Shown: in pieces, positions 44,735-55,191 of the stretch
Layout of the letters: each line of letters starts with the position of its first letter
How positions within the stretch are numbered: position 1 is the stretch's first letter
Program-made: the position numbers and the translations under genes
The notes under the pieces: model-generated
What the model saw: only the letters and a program-made list of their open reading frames with translations
Databases searched by the model: none
What the model was told of the DNA's origin: nothing
Source: Cyrtodaria siliqua
Lineage: Eukaryota > Mollusca > Bivalvia > Adapedonta > Hiatellidae
Length of the DNA: 64,000 nucleotides
Reading direction: 5' to 3'
NCBI GenBank assembly: GCA_037043455.1
Contig: JAWPHD010010959.1
Coordinates: 1-64,000 of the forward strand

Positions 44735-46310
44735 TTTATGGGTCCGCGTCAGCTGACGGATAAAGCATTTATGTTGTATTGTATTGATCCGGTGTCGGGT
44801 GGACACATTCACTATTTTGTCATTTTATGGATCCGGCGTCAGACCAACGCAGAATGTATTTATGTTGTATTGTATCGATCCGGTGTCGGGCGGACACATT
44901 CACTATTTTGTCATTTTATGGATCCGGCGTCAGACCAACGCAGAATGTATTTATATTGTATTGTATCGCTCCGGTGTCGGGCGGACACTGTTACTATTTT
45001 ATTATTTTATGGATCCGGCGTCAGGCCGACGCAGAATGCATTTATTTTGTATTGTATCGACCCGGTGTCGGGCGGACACAGTCACTAAACTGTCATTTTA
45101 CGGATCCAGCGTCAGGCCGACGCATAATGTATTTAATTTGTATTGTATCGATCCGGTGTCGGGCGGACAGTCACTAAATCGCATTTTATGGATCCGGCGT
45201 CAGGTCGACAAAGAATGTATTCATTTTGTATAGTATCGATCTTGTGCCAGGCGGACACAGTTACTATTTTGTCCTTTTATGGATCCGGCGTCAGCCCGAC
45301 TCAGAATGTACTATATTGTCATTTGACGGATCCGGCATCAGGCCGATCCGGAAAGTATTACTTTTGTATTGTATCGATTGGGTGTCGGGCGGACACAGTT
45401 CATATATTGTCGTTTTTGTTGACCCGGCGTCAGGCCAACGGAGACTGTATTTATTTTGTATTGTATCGATCCGGTGTCGGGCGGACCTAATTACTATTCT
45501 GTCGTTTTATGAATCCGGCGTCAGGCCGACGTAGAATGTATTTATTTTATGTATTGTATCGATCCGGTGTCGGGTGGACACAGTCACTATACTGTCGTTT
45601 TTTATGGATCCGGCATGAGGTGCCGATGCAGAATGTATTTATTTTGTATTGTATCGATCCGGTGTCAGGCGGACACATCCACTATATTGTCGTTTTATGT
45701 ATCCGGCGTCAGGCTGACGCAGAATGTATTTATTTTGTATTGTATCGATCCGGTGTCGGGCGGTCACAGACACTATATTGTAGTTCATGAATACGGCTTC
45801 AGGCCGACGCAGAATGTATTTATTTTGTATTGTATCGATCCGGTGTCGGGCGAACACAACCACTATATTGTCGTTTTATGGATCCGGCGTCAAGCCGACG
45901 TAGATTTTTTTTATTTTGTATTTATTGTATCGATCCGGTGTCGGGCGGACACAGTCACTATATTGTCGTTTTATGGATCCGGCGTTAGGCCGACGTAGAA
46001 TGTATTTATTTTGTATTGTATCGATCCGGTGTCGGGCCGACACAGTCACTATATTATCGTTTTTGAATCCGGCGTCAGACCGACGCAGAATGTATTTATT
46101 TTGTATTTTATCGAAACCGGTGTCGGGCGGACAGTCAATATTTTGTCATATTATGGATCCGGCGTCAGGCCGACGCAGAATGTATTATTTTGCATTGTAT
46201 CGATCCGGCGTCGGGCGGACACAGTCATTATTTTATCGTTTTATGGATCCGGCGTCAGGCCGACGCAGAATGTATTTATTTTGTATCGCATCGATCCAGT
46301 GTCGGGAATT
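44735..46310 (+). repeat. 91-bp tandem array (~17 units), each unit a dimer of two related halves
   Basis: Half A contains ggatccggcgtcaggccgacgc and half B contains cgatccggtgtcgggcggacac, each followed by an AT-rich part (half A: agaatgtatttattttgt; half B: agtcactatattgtcgtttt). Each half has a 5-bp hairpin: GCGTC-aggcc-GACGC in A and GTGTC-gggcg-GACAC in B. Because 91 is not a multiple of three and stops are rare, all three forward frames stay open for 100-150 codons. These overlapping frames encode the same shifted peptides and are not considered genes. Confidence 0.92.
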
Positions 46311-47048
46311 TAAAGCGTTTCTAAATAATGTACCCGCTCTTTAAAAATTCGAATACAAGTAAATGTTTGCCTGTACGAATTAACACCCTTCTATTGTTTG
46401 TTATTCTTTTAGAATGTACCATTTATTGGTATAATGTGAACACCTGAGTTTTTTTTTAATTATTGTGGAGAATAGATCACAAATGTTTTATGTGTGTTTG
46501 AACAGAGCGGAAAGCAATATATAATTTACGAGCGTGTCTCTTAAATAATTTAAAGTTCGATGAATTACATTGAACCTGTTTTTAGAGTTTGTAAGTGCAA
46601 AGCGAGTATATGCCGATTTGTACTGAGTAGAACGTTTTTCTATCATTCGAATCCGACAGGCAAACAGTAAGTCGCTTTTCCCGTGCACCCACCCACCCAA
46701 TACAAATCTAATAACCTTTTTATTGCATACGCATTTTTAATGTATAAACGAATAATTAGAATAAAACAATAAGTTTTAACATTTAATTTTCATCAAAAAC
46801 ATGTATTTGAAACAAACATATTGTCATTTTTCACAATGAAATCAACATTGTTTACATCACGTGACATACTTTCTTTGACATCAACAGAAAATTGCACCAA
46901 TCACGAACGAGTAGACTACACCCAAATATGAGGAATGTTACCACCGCGTCTAACCTAAAACGCGTCATATATATAAATGTTGAATTTACGGTTTTGCTAA
47001 CGTTCCTGGCGACGTCATTTGGGGATAGGCGACTGAGGTAAGAAAACC
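46311..47048. other. Right side of the composite unit and unassigned flank
   Basis: Contains the right direct repeat (46530-46678) and then AT-rich sequence up to the SINE B tail. No gene. Confidence 0.45.
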
Positions 47049-47360
47049 ATTGAATGTTGTTTAACGGCTCATCAACACAGTATAGGTTATTTAGAGCCGC
47101 CCCAGAGAGAGGGGAAGGATACATAGGAATCCGGGAACCTGCCCTACTCTTATTATCGAATAGATTCCTATGGTTCTTTAACGTGCTCGGAGGATAGACC
47201 GATACACGGGACCGCCCGGTTTACGTCCCCATCCGACGGACGAGGCTAAGGTAATGTGTCTTGCCCAAGAACACACCGACGGAACTCAGTGGCACCACGG
47301 AGGATTGAACCGGGGCCTCCGGTTACAAATCCGCCGCGCTACCGACTGCGCCACGAAAAC
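47049..47360 (-). mobile_element. SINE family B, complete copy with tRNA-Thr-like head
   Basis: Minus strand. The A box TGGCGCAGTCGGTAGCGC is at 47336-47353 and the B box GGTTCAATCCT at 47301-47311. The intervening arm CGGATTTGTAACCGG would place a TGT anticodon in the loop, resembling tRNA-Thr. The body is ~240 bp and includes 'gtgttcttgggcaagacaca', 'ccgtccgtcggatggggac' and 'gagcacgttaaagaaccat', ending with gatgagccgttaaacaacattcaa. It matches the truncated plus-strand copy at 36964-37110 in the shared part. Confidence 0.9.
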
Positions 47361-47854
47361 CACGTTGTTTGTGTAGAAATGTCCAGGTTTTTAGGATATG
47401 AAATAGTGCATACGAACCGGAAAGGACTGAAGTTTTATTTTCTCGTATCGTTTTAACCGAACATTCTCTACTTTTTTTCAATCATTCGTGAGAAAGGACG
47501 TTTTTCGTCGTTTTCGGATGGACAGGTCATGTATAAAACCCGACATTTTCATTCATATACATCCCTGCAAATATTTTGTTTTTGCTTATCATACAATAAA
47601 CACTCAAATAGATGCTCAGACACAGTAAATTTGTTTTAAAAAAGGCATTTTAAGGGTGTGTTATGGCAAAATTGTCAATTAGCGCACCATAAAACGGTAC
47701 ACAGGTTTAACAACGTGTAATAAAACGGTATACGAGAAAATATAAGAAGTAAACTTTTACTTTCATGTTAAGTCCGGCTATACTAATAGGTATTAATGAA
47801 GTATGGCATCCTCCGCAGATATTCTAAAATATTAAACACACATTTTGGGTCACC
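47361..47854. other. Unassigned sequence 5' of SINE B
   Basis: No recognised gene or repeat family. Confidence 0.4.
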
Positions 47855-48085
47855 TGTCTGTCTGTCGTCATCGTCCGCCCGACACACTTTAAAATGAAAC
47901 CAGATCTTGGCCATATCTTGAACAGTATTTGACCTATGTTCATGAAACTTTACACACATCTTCATCATGCCCCGATGAATGTATTTCTCATTTCCAATAA
48001 ATCTTGACTTCCATTTCGTCAAGCTCATAACATGGCAACATATTGACCATGGTCATGAAGCTTATACAGTTCTTTCTTATCAATT
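47855..48085 (+). repeat. Degenerate repeat related to 52480-53095
   Basis: Carries cttggccatatcttgaa, tatttgacctatgttcatgaaa, acacacatcttcatc and a second, shorter unit (tattgaccatggtcatgaag). These are the same landmarks as the four units at 52480-53095. Confidence 0.7.
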
Positions 48086-48119
48086 ATTACACGTCCGATT
48101 GAAAAACTGGACGTATTAT

Positions 48120-49250
48120 AGTATGGGGTTGTCCGTCTGTCCGTCCGTCTGTCCGTCCGTAAACAATTGCGTATTCCGGACGACAACTCCGAAACCATTA
48201 CACCTACCTACACTCATAAAACTTCATAGGTATATTGCTCTAGGTGAGAGGAGGATCCATATTGTTTTGGCGTCAGTAGGTCAAAGGTCAAGGTCGCCGT
48301 GACCTTGTATAGAAAAACACATTCCGGATGATAAATTCGAAACCTTAACACATATACGGATTGAACTTTATAGGTACATTGACATAGGTAAGAGGAAAAT
48401 CCCTATTGTTTTTGAGGTCATTAGGTCAAAGTTCAAGGTCATCGTGACCTTATACGATGACCTCATATAGAAAAAACACATTCCGGATGATAAATTCGGA
48501 ACCTTAACACCTACACTCATGAAACGTCGTAGGTATATTGCCCTAGGTGAGAGGAATAAACCTATTGCTTTTGGGGCCAGTAGGTCAAAGGTGAAGGTCA
48601 CGGTGACCTTATAGGGAAATATGCATTCCGCACAATAACTATAAAACCGTAACACTTACACTCATAAAACTTCAGGGGTACATTACACGCTAGATGAGAG
48701 GATGAACCCTATTGCTTTTGGGGTCAGTAGGTCAAAGGTCAAGGTCACTGTTATATTATATAGAAAAAATGCATTCCTCATGATAACTTTAAAATCGAAA
48801 CACTTACACTTTTAAAACTTAATACGGAGAAATCATAGGTACATTGCCCTAGGTGAGGAGGATCCCTATTGTTTTTGTATTCAGTAGGTCAAAGGTCAAG
48901 GTCACCGTGACCTTGTATGGAAATATGCATTCCGGATGATAACTTCGAAGCCATAATACCTACACTCATAAAGCTTTATAGATACATTGCCCTAGTTGAG
49001 AGGAGAAACCCTATCGCATTTGGGGTCAGTAGGGCAAAGGTTCAAGGTCACAGTGACCTTATACAGAAATGTACATTCCGCACAATAACTTCAAAACAGT
49101 AACACCTACATTCATAAAACTTCATAGGTACATTGCCGTATTTGAGAGGAGGAACCCTTTTGCTTTTTGGGTCAGTAGGTCAAAGGTCAAAGTCGTAATC
49201 ACCTTATATGGAGATATGAATTCCGCAAACCTACACTCAATCAATCAAAG
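48120..49250 (+). repeat. Degenerate tandem repeat, ~150-bp units (seven), led by a (TCCG)n run
   Basis: A tccg/tctg microsatellite (about 48128-48166) precedes seven units. Each has cattccggatgataa, cttacactcataaaactt, acattgccctaggtgagagg, ttgcttttggggtcagtagg, then AGGTCA motifs and gtgaccttatat. The minus-strand open frame 48655-48368 and the plus frames in this stretch are shadows of the repeat. Confidence 0.85.
48278..49189 (+). promoter_or_regulatory. Cluster of AGGTCA half-sites: DR1 and inverted IR3 pairs in each repeat unit
   Basis: Exact DR1 pairs (AGGTCA-A-AGGTCA) lie at 48278-48290, 48729-48741, 48886-48898 and 49177-49189. Exact IR3 palindromes (AGGTCA-nnn-TGACCT) lie at 48436-48450, 48595-48609, 48899-48913 and 49045-49059; one more at about 48292 has a single mismatch. 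DR1 and IR3 are known arrangements for RXR/HNF4-type and estrogen-receptor-type binding. The sites come with the repeat, so presence alone does not show they act. Confidence 0.55.
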
Positions 49251-49978
49251 TTGTTTTTTTACCCTCACCCTATGGCACTGGACCTTTTGGCGAGCTTTCA
49301 GAAGAAGGTTATGGATGCAGAAGAGTCCGGGTGTAAAAGCTAGCATCCCTCGTCAAAAGTGGTTTACTGTAGAATCGCAGTAGTAGATTTATTCGGAGTT
49401 AAGAAGTCCAACATAGATAGCCTGTCAATAGGTGATTAAGTTTTTCTCTCGAAGATTAAAGTTGCTGTGGAAGATTATGGCCAATCGGATTGCCTGAAGA
49501 ATTGTGACTAGGTCTATCCAATTGCCGGCTCAAAGTCGTCTTATCCAATCAGGAAAGAGGTAATTATCTGCATCCCAAGTAGGTCAATCACATCGCTCGT
49601 GGAGTCCGTGTTGGTAGATTTGCACGTGGTTATGGCTCCTCCGGAAGCGAGAGAAAGGATGACTCACAGACGATATATAAACATAATATCAGATATGGAC
49701 AGGTCAAAACACCCTATTACTAAAAACCTAACAAGTCGCAAACGTTGGTTGACTCTTGACATTGGGCTTCATCTGCACATGGAATAGTTTCTGTGGTACA
49801 ATGATAACGGATGGGCACAAGTGATTTTCTCTGTTCAAAGCTCAGGCGGCGCCGTGGCAAGTCGCGGTCCTGCAGTTTGAGTGATGACTTTGGGGTCCGT
49901 GTCAGCAAGTTTGAGTACGGGCCCGTAGACTAGCTTAAAACTTAGATTAGGACAGACCATATCTAGAAAGGTGGCATG
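49251..49978. other. Unassigned sequence
   Basis: Less AT-rich than the surroundings but without a recognised gene or repeat. Short frames at 49599-49787 and 49908-49720 overlap on opposite strands and have no known similarity. Confidence 0.4.
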
Positions 49979-50490
49979 TAAATATAAAGAGAAGTATATA
50001 GAGACACACCACGCTGTACGCCCGCATTGCCAAGCTCACGCCTATACTGCAGAGAAATTAAAACTGCACAGTAGGCGGGTCTCTCCACTGTCACCAAATA
50101 CAGCGCATGAATATGCGTTGTAGGCAATGGGGCACGCAAATGTATTCCCCCACGGGAGAAAGACTAAAAGGGTGACACAGTTTGGGAGTACATCGGGTAA
50201 TGAGATATGTAGGGGTAGGGTAGATGACATAAAAAGGTGGGGTAGACGACATAAATATAAGGAGAAGTATATAGAGACACACCGCGCTGTGCACCCGCAT
50301 TGCCAAGCTCACGCCTATACTGCACAGAAAATAAAACTGCACAGTAGGCGGGTCTCTCCATTGGCACCAATAGATTATGCGCTGTAGGCAATGGGACAAA
50401 GTGTACTCTCCCACGGGAGAAAGGCTAAAAGGGTGACACAATGTGGGAGTACAGCGGGGAATGAAATATGTAGGGGTATGGTAGACTACA
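49979..50490 (+). repeat. Tandem duplication, ~272-bp period, two copies
   Basis: 'gagaagtatatagagacaca' at 49989 recurs at 50261, followed in both by 'cccgcattgccaagctcacg', ggcgggtctctcca, tgtaggcaatggg and cacgggagaaag. Open frames on both strands follow the duplication and are not protein-like. Confidence 0.85.
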
Positions 50491-50730
50491 TATATACATC
50501 TATAAAGATATTCTCTATCTATCTATGGATACTGCATCACCCTCTTTCGAAGATTATGTGCAGGTGCGTGTCTGTGCGGTTGTGAGTAATTTAAAAGATG
50601 ATAAAAGAAAGAGTGAAATAAGGTGAAGGTGAAATAAAGATGAAAGTGTTATGTATGTTAAAACGTCGATGAAGAACAATGTGATATTTAAAAGATAAAA
50701 GACAGCGTTTGAATTTATGGCATTTGGTGG
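50491..50730. other. Short unassigned spacer
   Basis: Nothing recognised; a short ctatctat run lies near 50513-50525. Confidence 0.4.
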
Positions 50731-51462
50731 CTAACTGCAAACTGCCGGCTTGAACGAATCTAAGCTAGGCAGCATGGCAATGTTAGTCGGCAGGCTGTTC
50801 CATTGTACCACAGCAAGCGGAAAGAATGAATATTTGTAATAGTCAACGCGTGTGTGTATTTGACGAAAAGCTAATGGATGTGACAGTCTAGATAGTCTCA
50901 TGGGATGCTGGACATATGACGGCATTTGGATGGCAACTAGATATTGAAAAATAGGCAAAGTTGGGAATCAGAACGTCTGTTCTCGAGAGAGCGCCATTTC
51001 AGGTTATTAAGCATAGTTGTGACACTGGATTGATAGGAGAAATCATTGTGTACCCACCTCGCGGCTCTTCTTTGTACCATCTCCAACTTGTCTATATTTT
51101 GTATAGTATACGGGCTTCACACTGGAGAGGAGTGCTCTATCACTGGGCGGACTAGTGCTTTGTATGCGGTTGCTTTGATACCTGGGTTTTTGCTTCTGAT
51201 GTTTCGCTTTATGAATCCCAGAGTTTTGTTACCAGATGTACCTGCCTTCTGAATATGGTTGTTCCAGGTAAGATCGCTGCTGATGTTGACACCAAGGTAT
51301 TTGGCACTGCTGACTGTTTCCAGTAATTGACAATGTAGTATGTATATTGATGGGATAGGAGTTTTTGACCGTGTAATTTGAATAAGAACACGCTTACCTG
51401 TATTGAACTCCATATCCCATTCGTCTTCCCAAAGAGAGAGTTTGTTGATGTCTTGCTTTGTC
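50731..51462 (-). pseudogene. LINE reverse-transcriptase C-terminal fragment (Jockey/CR1-like)
   Basis: From 51462 downwards on the minus strand it reads KQDINKLSLWEDEWDMEFN, then ITRSKTPI, AKYLGVNISSDLTWNNHIQK, ALVRPVIEHSSPV, KLEMVQRRAARWVHNDF and, after a frame break near 50960, VQWNSLPTNIAMLPSLDSFK. This is the thumb-to-C-terminus order of non-LTR RTs. Both ends are truncated. The 5' end is cut where a gggaaca-rich element begins (51463). Confidence 0.85.
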
Positions 51463-51570
51463 TCCCTTGTTCCCTAAAGATATATGCCAATTTTCTCTTG
51501 TTCCCTGAAAATAATATTTCCTTGTTCCCTAAAATAAATGGCCATGTTCTCTTGTCCCCCCAACCCTGGG
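51463..51570 (-). mobile_element. Partial copy of the gggaaca-rich element found at 57549-57744
   Basis: On the minus strand it begins with ctcccagggttgggggg and carries several 'gggaacaag.gaa' units, like the copy at 57549-57744. It lies exactly between the LINE fragment and SINE A sequence. Confidence 0.65.
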
Positions 51571-51750
51571 AGTCTTACAGCTGGTGGGAGGTATATATAG
51601 TATTGGTTCTACCAGAGTCTGTAGATAGAAAAAGGACCTGGTTCTACTCAAGATGGAAAAAGCGGGTGGTCTGCCTCTACCACAAAAAATCAACGTCATA
51701 TATCCTGACATGTGCTAACAATTATGTAAAACACAGTTCAAACAATTTAG
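51571..51750 (+). mobile_element. SINE family A, third copy (5'-truncated)
   Basis: Starts at tcttacagctggtgggaggta, continues through ggttctaccag, ggtggtctgcctctaccac and 'gtcatatatcctgacatgtg', and ends with tatgtaaaacacagttcaaac. It has an internal insertion relative to the 33690 copy (a second 'acctggttctact'). Confidence 0.75.
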
Positions 51751-52479
51751 CAATGCTTACCCAATTCTGTGTCAGTGCGCATACATTGTTTTATTCACAC
51801 ACCGGTAATGAACAAAAAGATTAATTTCTTTTGATATTCAAACAGCAACTTCCATTAATTTTAAGCTTAATAGGTCAGATGTCAAGGTCAGTTTGACCTG
51901 ATCATGACAAATTCCTTCCGGGCTGTTATTCACGAATATTTGATATACAGTCTTGAAACGTCATATACGTATAGCAGTTCTCTTGGTTAAACAACATCCC
52001 CTATCAGTTATTTTTTGTTAGAAGGTCAAAGGTAAGAGTTACATTGACCTGACACCTAGGAAATGCTTTTTAACATAAACACTTTAGGAAACGGGCATAT
52101 AATGCCCCGTTAGGCGGCTCTCGAGTTATAATACTGTGTACAGTTATTTCATATCAATTATTCAATATAGAGTTATGCCACTTTTTCATAAAACCTTTAA
52201 GATTTAAAAATCTCCCCATAAGTCATGAAAGATTGCACCCTCTATTTTCAAGCAGACGATACAAGCGTTTCGTGAAACAGCGTTCTAGTTTTTAACAACT
52301 TTTGAAATGTCATAATGTTGTATATTGTAAGTGATATTTTGCGTCCTTTCGTAATGTTCAGAAATAAGGAATTATCATAATGGATGTCTGTGGAATAACG
52401 ATACGAGTTTTGTGTCTCCTGCATAGCATGATAGACAGTGACACCTAGGGATCACTTTGTCCGTCGCCCGTCTGTCGCC
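51751..52479 (+). other. Diverged AGGTCA-containing sequence
   Basis: Includes a perfect IR3 palindrome AGGTCAgttTGACCT at 51885-51899 and a weaker AGGTCAAAGGT at about 52023. It probably derives from a relative of the 48-49 kb repeat. No gene. Confidence 0.5.
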
Positions 52480-53095
52480 GTCCGTCACCCGTTACACTTT
52501 AACCTGCAATCTAACCTTGGCCATAACTTGAAACCTATTTGACCTATGTTCATGAAATTTCACACACGTCTTTATCTTAACCTATGGAATGTTGTTACAC
52601 ATGTCCAATAACTCTGACTTTCATTATGGCTTTGTTGTGGCCCTTTCATAAAACTTTAACCTGCGACCTAAAAAAGCTCAGAATTGGCCATAACTTAAGA
52701 AGCATATGACATATGTTCATGAAATTTCACATATATTCATCTTACCACACGGAGTATTGTTACCCAAAACCAATAACGCTGACTTTCATTTTAACAGAGT
52801 TATGTCCCTTTTCATAAAACTTTAACCTGCAACCAAATCAAGCTCTAACTGGCCATATATTGAAAAGAATTTGACCTGTGTTCATGAAACTGCACACACA
52901 TCTTCATCTTGACCAAATGAATGTCGTTACACATGTCCAATAACTCTTATTTTGGCCATATTCATAAAACTTTAACCAGCAATCTAACATAGTTCATAAC
53001 TTGGCAAAGTATTGACATATGGTCATGAATCTGTATACAGTTCTTCTTTAATAATCAATTATCTAACGCAGATTTATGCTCCTTTTCATAAACTT
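52480..53095 (+). repeat. Degenerate tandem repeat, ~155-bp units, four copies
   Basis: Units share taacctgcaacctaa, ggccataacttgaa, tttgacctatgttcatgaaa, cacacatcttcatctt and gtccaataactctgactttc, with unit starts near 52497, 52662, 52818 and 52973 (the last is partial). Confidence 0.8.
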
Positions 53096-53509
53096 CAACA
53101 CTGCTTCATAATTCATGAAGAACTGTCTTCGTACTTTATAGTAAGAGTAATTGTACATGCTGAAATAAGCACACGGCAGGCGACACAAATGTCACCCTTC
53201 TAGTGTTATTGAAAAAAAAACACTTAAAATAACAGAAATGTATAATGTACACCATATTTCACTTCAGATCCCAACACAAGAAGAAGAAAAAAAATACTAG
53301 CAATCGGGCAATCCAAATAAAAAAGACGAAGATAAAAAAGAAATATATATGAATCATAACGTCTCCCGATAAAAATAGGGTAGGGATAAAAGCCGTACTA
53401 TAACGGCTCCTGGGAAAAAATGGATAGGGGTAAAAGCCGTACCTAAGCGAACCAATCAAATTAAATTCCTTTGTTCTCACGGTTAAACATGCTGTGCTGC
53501 TAATGCTAA
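53096..53509. other. Unassigned AT-rich sequence
   Basis: An imperfect internal repeat (gataaaaatagggtagggataaaagccgtac-type, near 53368 and 53411) is visible. No gene. Confidence 0.4.
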
Positions 53510-53800
53510 CAGACTTTATTAGTCCCCTACCGGTCGTAGACCGGAGGGACTATAGGATTGCACTCCGTCCGTCCGTCCGTCCGTCCGTCTGTCTGTCTGT
53601 CTGTCACACTTCGTTTCCGCTCAATAACTTCAGTTAGGAATGATATGTTGGAATGAAACTGTATGGGTACATAGCTTGTAGGAAACGAAAGTTTGGGATT
53701 GCAATTGGGGTCACCGGGGTCAAGGTCACTGTTACTAAAAATAGAAAAAAAACGGATTCCACTCAATAACTTCAGCTAAAAATGAGATATAAGTGTAATT
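53510..53800 (+). repeat. Dispersed-type repeat beginning with a hairpin and a (TCCG)n/(TCTG)n run
   Basis: CCGGTC-gta-GACCGG at 53530-53544 forms a perfect stem, extended outside by gtccc and gggac. A tccg/tctg microsatellite follows at about 53568-53603, then 'gtttccgctcaataacttca' which recurs in diverged form at about 53756. The design (tccg run followed by ~150-bp unit) parallels the 48.1-kb array. Confidence 0.6.
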
Positions 53801-53944
53801 AAAGCAAGGGTGAGACTAGAGGGATATTAACTTTGATGTGTAAAACAACAACTGCGAACTGAAACGTAACTTTTACAAACGTACCACAGTTGTAATCCAA
53901 CAATAATTCCCTATGAATTAAACACGATTCTTTAAAAACACTGT

Positions 53945-54245
53945 TCAGTTAAAAAAGAAAGTAGCTGGAGGATAAGGTTCTCCATTTTTTCGCCTTATTT
54001 CACAAATAAATCGTTGCAACCAATAGTCCACCTCCTTATAAGACAGACGTTTTTCAATGTCTATCGAAACGAGAAAACCAGGTTCCATCGCGGTTTCTGG
54101 TAGACTATTTCGGTGTGCAGCACATTCTTTCCACAGATTGACTACCCAGTTGTTAGATCTTGAAGACAATGAAGTATATTACATGGCACGGATCTTTTCT
54201 GTTTGTCTTTAATGTCGCCGACAGACAGCGGACGGGCAAATCGAT
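53945..54245 (-). pseudogene. Broken exon: Crypton-derived (ZMYM/QRICH1-like) N-terminal domain
   Basis: On the minus strand an intron-acceptor-like tract (ttttcttgtattttag) ends at 54246. The following sequence reads RFARPLSVGDIKDKQKRSVP, then, after a frame shift near 54170, SNNWVVNLWKECAAHRNSL and YWLQRFICEIRRKNGEPYPP before a stop at 53945. This pattern (RFA start, W..W...R, then E.R...G..YPP) is the region just before the DUF3504/tyrosine-recombinase-like domain in ZMYM- and QRICH1-type proteins, which are abundant in molluscs. The frame break, stop and absence of the downstream domain suggest a dead or partial copy. Assignment rests on motif pattern only. Confidence 0.5.
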
Positions 54246-54623
54246 CTAAAATACAAGAAAACTAAGTTTCAGGAATGTGTATTGACATTTTCTGCTGGAT
54301 AGACAGAGAATTTCAGTGACTGACCCATTTCGGATTAGAAACTTAAACATTTCAGCACAACCTTCCAACATCACCAGCGCTTCCCGTACTATGTAGGCTT
54401 TGTAGCAGCGTGAAAAATACATACTTTGTTCTAATGAACCCTGAAGATTTTCCATACTGGTCTCTTTATGTCGGCTGCCATATATTTGTTGGCGGGCGAT
54501 GGTGAGTAATTGAGAAACAGTGTAATCTTCGACGCCCGGAACTGAGACTTCAGAAAATATAATATTCTTGTAGAAGTCGCCATCAGGATCTAGGATATCA
54601 AAGTCCGGATTCTGCTCACACAT
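54246..54623 (-). CDS. Unrecognised open frame, possibly an upstream exon
   Basis: Starts at an ATG (54623) and runs 125 codons to a stop that overlaps the acceptor-like tract of the 53945-54245 exon, so its last ~20 codons may be intron. The sequence is acidic at the start (CEQNPDFDILDPDGDFYKN) and mixed later (AYIVREALVMLEGCAEMFKF). I do not recognise a domain. Part of it (about 54465-54600) is duplicated at 55313-55424. It may be a gene fragment tied to the neighbouring Crypton-like exon. Confidence 0.3.
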   Translation of the reverse strand: MCEQNPDFDILDPDGDFYKNIIFSEVSVPGVEDYTVSQLLTIARQQIYGSRHKETSMENLQGSLEQSMYFSRCYKAYIVREALVMLEGCAEMFKFLIRNGSVTEILCLSSRKCQYTFLKLSFLVF

Positions 54624-54688
54624 GACTGCAGCCTTCCAAGTAGCTGGCGGCGAAATGAACTGTTAACTCAATTGAGAATTATTTCAAG

Positions 54689-55191
54689 CCCAGTAATCGA
54701 CGTCATCAGCAGGTGCACGAGATGATCATCCGTAACGAAGATTTGTCTCGACCTCGGTAAATAAACACACGCATTTCAGCTCTAATTCTCAGTCCATAAA
54801 GATATAATTATGCCTAAAATATCGCAATCAATGGTACAAAGACTCGGTTAATATTCAATTCTGCTAATACTTAGAGAATTGAGAGCAGAATCAAAGAAAG
54901 TTATTTTAGCGAGATGATTCTCAGCGGAGTTTTTTCATTTTAGCGAGATGATTCTCAGCGGAGTTTTTTTCATTTTTAACTTTCTTTGATTCTGCTCTCA
55001 ATTCTCTAAGTATTAGCAGAAGTGAATATTAACCGAGTCTTTTTACCATTGATTGCGATACTTTAGGCATAATTATATCTTTATGGACTGAGAATTAGAG
55101 CTGAAATGCGTGTGTTTACTTACCGAGTCGAGACAAATCTTCGTTACGGATGATCATCTCGTGCACCTGCTGATGACGTCGATTACTGGGT
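54689..55191. mobile_element. ~500-bp palindrome (foldback MITE-like), arms ~220 bp
   Basis: The left arm begins CCCAGTAATCGACGTCATCA at 54689 and the right arm ends with its exact inverse at 55191. The arms stay highly similar to about 54912 and 54975. The centre contains two tandem copies of a ~37-bp motif with 'tagcgagatgattctcagcg'. No coding content. Confidence 0.85.

Larger units (their letters stand above)
43832..46678 (+). mobile_element. Composite unit: direct repeats enclosing a gag-like remnant and a 91-bp array
   Basis: The left repeat (about 43832-43995) and right repeat (about 46530-46678) align over ~150 bp. Shared landmarks are gagtgtctct, aataatttaaagttc, cattgaacctgt, gcaaagcgagtata and attcgaatccg.caggcaaacagt. 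Between them lie a zinc-knuckle open frame (43955-44254), unassigned sequence (44255-44734) and the 91-bp tandem array (44735-46310). The layout resembles a non-autonomous terminal-repeat retroelement that has captured or amplified a satellite. No RT, integrase or tyrosine recombinase is found inside. Confidence 0.5.

Noticed and set aside
44738..46344. Set of overlapping 93-149-codon open frames with Cys-rich repeats
   Set aside because: They are the three forward frames of the 91-bp tandem array, and each frame gives the same peptides in rotation. No independent start context or conserved domain.
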